Source: an uncultured bacterium (GTDB lineage Bacteria > Bacteroidota > Bacteroidia > Bacteroidales > Bacteroidaceae). From it: a DNA stretch of 11,355 nt. Positions 7,404 through 11,355 of the stretch are shown here, in pieces (the stretch's first letter is position 1; each line of letters starts with the position of its first letter). The stretch covers positions 1 to 11,355 of the forward strand of contig CALZMB010000044.1 in NCBI GenBank assembly GCA_945788485.1, in the 5' to 3' direction. The notes beneath the pieces were generated by a model. The model ran no database searches and was not told the origin of the DNA. It saw nothing but the letters and a program-made list of their open reading frames with translations. Both the position numbers and the translations under genes were made by a program.

Positions 7404-8597
7404 TTACAATGCTTTGTTCTTCGCCACGAGAGCCTTTATCGTCTCTACGGAGGCAGCGGTGAACAGTCCGTCCTGCGGTGTGTTCATGCAGTAGTCCGCG
7501 AGTCTGCCGACGGTTGATTCCGCCACATGCATACGGGTGTCAGACGAGGCGTAGTATATCAGCACGCGGTCGTTGTCGCCGTGCACGCCGTCCGCCGCGT
7601 CTCCGTCGGCAATCCATCCGTTTGCGAACGCTACGTTCATCACGTCACCGACATACTCCTCTCCCTCCGGCACGAGGAAATATCCTCCGGGCTGTGCCGT
7701 CACCCGTGTCGGGTCGTCGAGAGCCGTCATATACATATACAGCACATATCTCAGTCCAGAGGCGCAGCCTCTCACGCCATGTGCGAGGTGCAGCCATCCG
7801 TGGCGTGTCTTGATGGGGTGCGGCCCCTCGCCGTTCTTCACCTCCATGATGGTGTGGTAGTGGCGCGCGTTGATGATCTTCTCCTCCTTCACCTCCGCGT
7901 GCTCTATGTCATCTACAAGCGCCCATCCTATGCCGCCGCCCGAGCCGGTGTCGATGAATCCGTCCTGCGGACGTGTGTAGAACGCGTATTTCCCCTCCAC
8001 GAACTCCGGGTGCAGCACCACGTTTCTCTGCTGTGACTTCGTCTTCAGGTCTGGCAGCCGCTGCCATGTCTTCAGGTCTTTCGTGCGTGCTATGGCAGCT
8101 GTCGCTGTTGCGGCAGAGAGGTCGGCGGGCTTGCTGTCGTCGTGCCGCTCGGCGCAGAACACTCCGTATATCCATCCGTCCTCATGCTGCGTGAGGCGCA
8201 TGTCATAGATGTTTGTCGCCGGCACCACATCCTCCGGCATGGTGATTGGCTCGTCCCAGAAGCGGAAGTTGTCGATGCCGTTGGGCGATTCCGCTACGGC
8301 GAAGAACGACTTGCGGTCGGCGCCCTCCACCCTCACGACGAGCAGGTATTTCCCGTCGAGCTTTATCGCGCCAGAATTGAGGGTGGCGTTCATCATGATG
8401 CGCTGCATGAAATATGGGTTGTCCTTCTCAGAGAAGTCATACCGCCATTCGAGTGGCGTATGCTCTGCCGTGATGATAGGATAGACGTATTTCTCATATA
8501 TTCCGTTGCCCCAGTCTTTCTTTACATTGGGGCGTGTGAGCAGCTCTTCGTGACGGGCACGCACGGCTGCGACTTTCTTTTCAAAATCTGTTGACAT
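7404..8597 (-). CDS. GH130 4-O-beta-D-mannosyl-D-glucose phosphorylase
   Basis: A 397-residue cytoplasmic enzyme with no signal peptide, close in length to the characterised Bacteroides fragilis mannosylglucose phosphorylase. It is expected to cleave Man-beta-1,4-Glc with phosphate to alpha-mannose-1-phosphate and glucose, saving one ATP equivalent. Five-bladed propeller motifs are visible: SGAIKLDGKYLLVVRVEG (75-92), TNIYDMRL (128-135) with predicted proton donor D132, VVLHPEF (193-199) then KYAFYTRPQDGFI (203-215), and the basic/histidine segment ARHYHTI (244-250). The substrate call rests on its pairing with a 2-epimerase; GH130 enzymes acting on mannan oligosaccharides are the main alternative. 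It starts 153 nt after the GH26 stop, a gap filled with two kinds of tandem repeat, and is followed 33 nt later by the symporter. Confidence 0.93.
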   Translation of the reverse strand: MSTDFEKKVAAVRARHEELLTRPNVKKDWGNGIYEKYVYPIITAEHTPLEWRYDFSEKDNPYFMQRIMMNATLNSGAIKLDGKYLLVVRVEGADRKSFFAVAESPNGIDNFRFWDEPITMPEDVVPATNIYDMRLTQHEDGWIYGVFCAERHDDSKPADLSAATATAAIARTKDLKTWQRLPDLKTKSQQRNVVLHPEFVEGKYAFYTRPQDGFIDTGSGGGIGWALVDDIEHAEVKEEKIINARHYHTIMEVKNGEGPHPIKTRHGWLHLAHGVRGCASGLRYVLYMYMTALDDPTRVTAQPGGYFLVPEGEEYVGDVMNVAFANGWIADGDAADGVHGDNDRVLIYYASSDTRMHVAESTVGRLADYCMNTPQDGLFTAASVETIKALVAKNKAL

Positions 8598-8605
8598 GGT
8601 TTTTT

Positions 8606-8671
8606 AGTTGACAAGTGAAACAAGTGAAACAAGTTGACGAGTTGACAAGTTGACGAGTTGACGAGTTGTTT
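8606..8671. repeat. octamer array (AGTTGACR type) directly before the GH130 gene
   Basis: On the plus strand the units run AGTTGACA, AGTGAAACA twice, AGTTGACG, AGTTGACA, AGTTGACG twice and AGTTGTTT. In the operon transcript it forms a G-poor leader ending 8 nt before the GH130 ATG. The units are those of the array at 4625-4695, including the AGTGAAACA variant and an AGTTRTTT closing unit on the side away from the gene. Confidence 0.8.
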
Positions 8672-8683
8672 GCATTGGTTGAC

Positions 8684-8728
8684 GTTACGAACGTTATGAA
8701 CGATAAGAACGACAAGAACGATAATAAC
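8684..8728. repeat. 9-bp tandem array, five degenerate copies
   Basis: Five consecutive nonamers on the plus strand read GTTACGAAC, GTTATGAAC, GATAAGAAC, GACAAGAAC and GATAATAAC, with a partial sixth unit after. The period is 9 and differs from the octamer array beside it. It lies in the transcribed gap between GH26 and GH130, and I see no start codon or coding role for it. Confidence 0.75.
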
Positions 8729-8730
8729 GA

Positions 8731-8738
8731 CAAAATTA
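8731..8738 (-). promoter_or_regulatory. possible internal -7 element (TAATTTTG) before GH130
   Basis: On the minus strand TAATTTTG sits 13 nt after the GH26 stop and is the same octamer as in the main operon promoter. No TTTG is found at the expected -33 position, so an internal promoter for the four downstream genes is only a possibility. If active, its transcript would begin with the nonamer and octamer arrays as an untranslated leader of about 125 nt. Confidence 0.3.
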
Positions 8739-8750
8739 AAACAGCCCTCT

Positions 8751-9914
8751 TTATTTCCTTATATCCTTACAGAACAAGAAGCGTTTGTCTTTCGCCCACG
8801 CCTTGAAGTCGTCGGCTGTTGTCGCAGCGGGCGAAGCTCCGAAATGGTCTTTGCTGTAGTTGCGCCACGGGAGGAAATAGAGCACAGGATATTTCTCTAT
8901 GACAGGCTTGAACACCCTCTGCCACCATGTGGCATCGGGCGAGTTCTGGAATCCGCATTCTGTCACGGCGAGCAGCTTGCCGTGTTTCTTCGCGATGTTG
9001 TCGAGCAGCTTTAGGTCAGCGTCGAACTGCTTCACGAAGTCCTCCTCCGTGCCCCATTGGTAGGCGTCCTCGCCTATGACATCCACGCGTTCGTCGCCGG
9101 GATAGCGCGCCATCCACGCCTCTTCTGTCCAGTTGCCTTGCAGGTTAGGCGAATACGCCCATACGATGCTCTCTTTCAGCGAGGCGTTGACATAGTCCTG
9201 CGTCATGTCCCACAGCGCGTGGAACTCTTTGTCCGTGCAGTTCTTCTGTCCCCACCAGAACCACGAGCCGTTGTTCTCGTGCCATGGACGTAAGATGACT
9301 GGGATATTGTTTCCGCGGCTGTCTTTCAGCGAGGCGAGGAAGTCGGTGACGCGTTTCAGCCATACGACAAACTGCGGGTGGCACTCTCCGCCGGGTATGA
9401 TGGCAGCGACGGTGTGCTTCGGGTCTGGCACGCGTGCCGCCATCTCGTCCTGGTTGATGCGTTTCAAGGCTTGCGTCGCCTCGGCATACGCCTTCAGGTC
9501 GTTCTCTATCCATGCCGTTGTGGCGAGCATCGGGTTGCGCGGATGCCACGAGATGGTGATGATGCCGCCGCGTGCATGGTGGTCGATGATTGCCTGACGG
9601 ATGCGCGTGAAAGGCACGGAATCGAGGTTCTTCATGTCTCCACGCTCTATGCCGCCGAGGTCGAAGCCCATGACGGCGGGATAGTCGCCCACCAGCTCGC
9701 GGGTGTCAGAGCGTCCCTCGTCCCAGTCCCATGTGATGCCATAGAACGTGTCGTCCTGATGACCGTACATATACCCGCGCTTCTGTATCTTCGCCAAACG
9801 CTCCAACAGTTGCTGACGGGGCGTTTTCTTTGCGGCGTACGAGACGACAGCGGCAGGCAACAACACTGCCAGCAAAAGCATCAATAGTGTGATTCTTTTC
9901 ATAATAATCTTCAT
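8751..9914 (-). CDS. exported GH26 beta-1,4-mannanase
   Basis: A 387-residue glycoside hydrolase from the start chosen here. It hydrolyses beta-1,4-mannan or galactomannan, probably mainly to mannobiose. The N-terminus (MKIIMKRITLL and a hydrophobic stretch to VVSYA) is a signal peptide without a lipobox, so the product is periplasmic or secreted. GH26 motifs include YMYGHQDDTFYG (residues 48-59), the LRPWHENNGSWFWWG segment (208-222) with acid/base E213, and AVTECGF (316-322) with nucleophile E319. The frame stays open upstream to an ATG at 9980, but that start lies beyond the predicted promoter and adds a stretch that spoils the signal peptide. An ATG at 9902 (MKRITLL) is an equally good start and gives 383 residues. 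It is the first gene of the operon and supplies the disaccharide that the other products import and break down. Confidence 0.92.
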   Translation of the reverse strand: MKIIMKRITLLMLLLAVLLPAAVVSYAAKKTPRQQLLERLAKIQKRGYMYGHQDDTFYGITWDWDEGRSDTRELVGDYPAVMGFDLGGIERGDMKNLDSVPFTRIRQAIIDHHARGGIITISWHPRNPMLATTAWIENDLKAYAEATQALKRINQDEMAARVPDPKHTVAAIIPGGECHPQFVVWLKRVTDFLASLKDSRGNNIPVILRPWHENNGSWFWWGQKNCTDKEFHALWDMTQDYVNASLKESIVWAYSPNLQGNWTEEAWMARYPGDERVDVIGEDAYQWGTEEDFVKQFDADLKLLDNIAKKHGKLLAVTECGFQNSPDATWWQRVFKPVIEKYPVLYFLPWRNYSKDHFGASPAATTADDFKAWAKDKRFLFCKDIRK

Positions 9915-9944
9915 TGATTGACGGTAAATAGTTAGTTCTGCGTG

Positions 9945-9952
9945 CAAAATTA
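9945..9952 (-). promoter_or_regulatory. -7 element of the mannan operon promoter
   Basis: TAATTTTG on the minus strand fits the Bacteroidota -7 consensus TAnnTTTG. A transcript would start near position 9938 and reach the GH26 start at 9914 or 9902 after a 25-36 nt leader. The nearest upstream TTTG (9981-9978) is 25 nt away instead of about 20, so the -33 part is weak and the promoter may need an activator. An AT-rich stretch (9950-9967) lies between them. Confidence 0.55.
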
Positions 9953-10082
9953 CTATTATATTATATACTTGCCTTTGCAAAAATTATCAGAAGATTGTAC
10001 TGACAATGATACATCATCATTCGCGCATGGTTTTCACAACATTCGGATAAGAAAAGGCAAGGTCTATGTACATCAAGCAGCA

Positions 10083-10118
10083 ACGCGGTCGGCATGTTTC
10101 ACAACAAGCCGACCGCGT
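10083..10118. other. 11-bp stem hairpin upstream of the mannan operon
   Basis: Positions 10083-10093 and 10108-10118 are exact reverse complements with G/C-rich arms. The 14-nt loop can form a further 4-bp stem (10095-10098 with 10103-10106). No T-tract follows on either strand. It lies 164 nt beyond the stop of the small acidic gene on the minus strand and could be the end of that transcript, or a structured part of a longer element covering 10083-10271. Confidence 0.6.
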
Positions 10119-10133
10119 AATGGTTGATATTCC

Positions 10134-10191
10134 ACAGGCAGACAGATGGCGTTGCTCTTCACAGAGTTTGCCTCCGTGTGTCATTGCCTGT
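10134..10191. other. compact four-stem hairpin of unknown role
   Basis: The stretch folds on itself along its full length: ACAGGCA with TGCCTGT (10134-10140, 10185-10191), GACA with TGTC (10141-10144, 10179-10182), GGC with GCC (10148-10150, 10170-10172) and CTCT with AGAG (10155-10158, 10163-10166), closed by a 4-nt loop. Small internal loops separate the stems. On the minus strand the end loop is GTGA, a GNRA-type tetraloop, which suggests that strand if it is an RNA. It lies in the 3' region of the small acidic gene and upstream of the mannan operon promoter. I recognise no known RNA family. Confidence 0.5.
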
Positions 10192-10242
10192 ATCTTAGAA
10201 ACTACTATTAGGTTTATAAATAAAACTACTCTTGTCCATACC

Positions 10243-10271
10243 GGCAAGCAGGGGATGACACCCCGCGTGCC
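10243..10271. terminator. hairpin just after the small acidic gene, possible terminator
   Basis: GGCA (10243-10246) pairs with TGCC (10268-10271), GC (10248-10249) with GC (10265-10266), and GGGG (10251-10254) with CCCC (10261-10264), with single-base interruptions. It lies 11 nt after the stop of the 74-residue gene. A TTTT follows it only on the plus strand; on the gene's own strand four A precede it, so it is at best an atypical terminator. Confidence 0.4.
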
Positions 10272-10281
10272 TTTTCGTGAT

Positions 10282-10506
10282 TCAATAGTACGGGCTGTCC
10301 TCAAACAGCTTCAGTACTTTGTCTGAGCGTGAGAGGATTTCTAAGTCATCCTCATCGTCCTCATCGTCCCACGAATCGAACGATGTGCCTTTGGTCACCT
10401 GGACATCTGTTCCTGTCCCGCTGCTGGAATACAATATCTGGATGTCAGATGATATGGTGATGGCATCCATTTGAGGTGTTGTATATGTTTTCTTGTTGGG
10501 TTGCAT
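10282..10506 (-). CDS. small acidic protein of unknown function, 74 aa
   Basis: A 74-residue protein I cannot assign to a named family. The N-terminus MQPNKKTYTTPQMDAITI is polar and basic with no signal peptide or membrane segment; the middle is rich in Ser, Thr and Gly (SSSGTGTDVQV); residues 45-54 are strongly acidic (SWDDEDDEDD); the end reads LFEDSPYY. Short proteins opening with Lys-rich Y-x-x-P-x-M segments are common in Bacteroidota, but their role is not known to me. The gene starts 92 nt after the stop of the secreted-protein gene on the same strand. No promoter is visible between them, and a strong hairpin sits 16 nt before the ATG, followed by an A-rich stretch. Codon use looks regular and the frame is clean, so I consider it a real gene, probably cotranscribed with its upstream neighbour. 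Confidence 0.65.
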   Translation of the reverse strand: MQPNKKTYTTPQMDAITISSDIQILYSSSGTGTDVQVTKGTSFDSWDDEDDEDDLEILSRSDKVLKLFEDSPYY

Positions 10507-10522
10507 AGTGTTACTGTTTTTT

Positions 10523-10564
10523 TATGTCCTGCGGCTGTTTTGAAGAAGACAGCCGCAGGATATA
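10523..10564. other. strong intergenic hairpin between secreted-protein gene and small acidic gene
   Basis: A perfect 12-bp stem (10527-10538 with 10549-10560) is extended by four more pairs including one G-T wobble, with a 10-nt loop. On the minus strand, where both flanking genes lie, it is followed by an A-run and not a T-run, so it is not a classic intrinsic terminator. It may protect the upstream mRNA end, cause partial termination, or control translation of the 74-residue protein. Confidence 0.65.
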
Positions 10565-10598
10565 TTTATAAACTGTTTCTGTTCTCTCAGTCAGGCTG

Positions 10599-11355
10599 TC
10601 ATCTCACAACGATTTTCTTTCCGTTGCAGATATACATTCCCGGAGCAGCCGGTTTGCTGATGCGCACGCCCTGCATGTTATACCATACGGCGTTCTTCAT
10701 ATCCACATCAGCATTGTCTGTCACCTTCTCAATGCCCGTCGTAGTGTTGTCGTCGAGTTCATCTTCGTCAAACACCATTCTGAAGCAGTATGCCTTTGTC
10801 GATACGACAGACTCGGTAGCATTATATTCGAAAGTGTATGTATCTTCATCATAACGTGACGGGTTGAGTTCTGTGTCGATAGAGAGGTAAGAATAGTTCT
10901 TCTTTGTAGCAGTGCCAGCGAACGGTTTCCAGAACCCGAGCGGCACGTCAGACATCACCCTGCTGCCCTCAAACTTAAATCTATAAGAGAAGAAATAGTT
11001 GTATTTTGTTTTGCTATCTTCTCCTGTAACCACAGGATCTACAGTTCCTGCCTCTTTGTAGCAGTCAACGAGGTAGTTTGTCTCTGTGTTTGCGAGTTTC
11101 TTTGCATAATCATCCGGACATACGGGGAATGCGATGCTCTTGCTGCGAGCGAGGAGGTTCGGGTTGCTAAGAATCACAGGGCAGTGAGCGGGGATGTATC
11201 CTTCCGTCAGTTCTTTGAGATAAACCTTTCCGTTTCCTACCTTCGCAGCATAGTATGCCTTAATGCCGTACGGGAGGATGAGGGCGCAGTCATCGGAGAG
11301 TGTTCTCCAGCCGCCGTAGTTGTGTACGGTTTCGACTGAGGCATTTTCAGAATCC
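10599..11355 (-). CDS. C-terminal part of a large secreted protein with a T9SS-like sorting tail (5' end outside window)
   Basis: The frame is open from the right edge to the TGA at 10599-10601, giving the last 251 residues of a longer protein. A GTG at 11177 opens a shorter frame, but the coding sequence clearly continues past it. Near the left of the visible part, GGWRTLSDD, ALILPYGIKAYYA and GYIPAHCPVIL fit a beta-rich module often seen near the C-terminus of Prevotella surface proteins. The last 45 residues (TGIEKV, then VWYNMQGVRISKPAAPGMY and NGKKIVVR) resemble the C-terminal signal of type IX secretion cargo, with the typical aromatic-G-x-R/V, PGMY and terminal basic strand pattern. 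The protein is therefore probably exported across the outer membrane and anchored or released; its N-terminal activity cannot be seen. The 74-residue acidic gene follows. Confidence 0.75.
   Translation of the reverse strand, partial: DSENASVETVHNYGGWRTLSDDCALILPYGIKAYYAAKVGNGKVYLKELTEGYIPAHCPVILSNPNLLARSKSIAFPVCPDDYAKKLANTETNYLVDCYKEAGTVDPVVTGEDSKTKYNYFFSYRFKFEGSRVMSDVPLGFWKPFAGTATKKNYSYLSIDTELNPSRYDEDTYTFEYNATESVVSTKAYCFRMVFDEDELDDNTTTGIEKVTDNADVDMKNAVWYNMQGVRISKPAAPGMYICNGKKIVVR

Noticed and set aside
8606..8671. CRISPR array
   Set aside because: Units are only 8-9 bp, adjoin without spacers, and no cas gene is present.
9915..9980. N-terminal extension of the GH26 gene to the ATG at 9980
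   Set aside because: It would place the start upstream of the predicted -7 element at 9945-9952 and put 22 polar residues before an otherwise standard signal peptide.
10134..10191. Cyclic-di-GMP (GEMM-type) riboswitch
   Set aside because: On the minus strand a GGCAAAC segment and a GNRA loop recall that family, but the conserved 3' internal loop and the second helix with its tetraloop receptor are missing, and the position in a 3' region does not suit a riboswitch.
10017..10326. 95-residue minus-strand and 86-residue plus-strand frames in the operon upstream region
   Set aside because: They overlap each other and the three hairpins, have Arg/Cys-rich compositions typical of chance frames, and the plus-strand one overlaps the 74-residue gene. 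A repeated non-coding element explains the structure better.

Overview
The window looks like a chromosomal segment from a Bacteroidota bacterium, most likely Prevotella or a close relative. Evidence: promoters of the Bacteroides type (TTTG, about 20 nt, TAnnTTTG) instead of sigma-70 boxes; little sign of Shine-Dalgarno sequences; a C-terminal tail like those of type IX secretion cargo; and a carbohydrate gene set typical of gut or rumen Bacteroidota. Species cannot be assigned from the sequence alone.

Layout, left to right. (1) Positions 1-50 hold the 5' part of a tRNA with a CAT anticodon on the minus strand, with its own promoter at 91-122. (2) A divergent promoter at 194-225 drives a plus-strand gene (279-2015) for a secreted GH53 endo-beta-1,4-galactanase fused in frame to a cyclophilin-type peptidyl-prolyl isomerase. 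(3) The convergent gap 2016-2350 carries a perfect 22-bp hairpin, probably a bidirectional terminator, and a GC-rich 20-bp duplication. (4) A minus-strand operon of five genes, 9914 down to 2351, reads in transcription order: GH26 beta-mannanase, GH130 mannosylglucose phosphorylase, GPH-family sugar symporter, AGE-family mannobiose/cellobiose 2-epimerase, GH36 alpha-galactosidase. (5) Positions 9915-10281 hold the operon promoter and three hairpins. (6) On the minus strand beyond that are a 74-residue acidic protein of unknown function and the 3' part of a large secreted protein that enters from beyond the right edge.

The operon encodes a complete intracellular galactomannan route. The exported GH26 and GH36 enzymes trim the chain and remove galactose side groups. 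The symporter takes up mannobiose, the epimerase converts Man-Man to Man-Glc, and the phosphorylase splits this with phosphate into mannose-1-phosphate and glucose. The same core (GH26, GH130, transporter, epimerase) is known from Bacteroides fragilis; here a GH36 gene is appended. No SusC/SusD pair, sensor or regulator lies in the window.

The least explained items are the galactanase-cyclophilin fusion, two look-alike octamer repeat arrays placed just before two operon start codons, a separate 9-bp array, a compact multi-stem hairpin at 10134-10191, and the small acidic protein gene with a hairpin directly in front of it.
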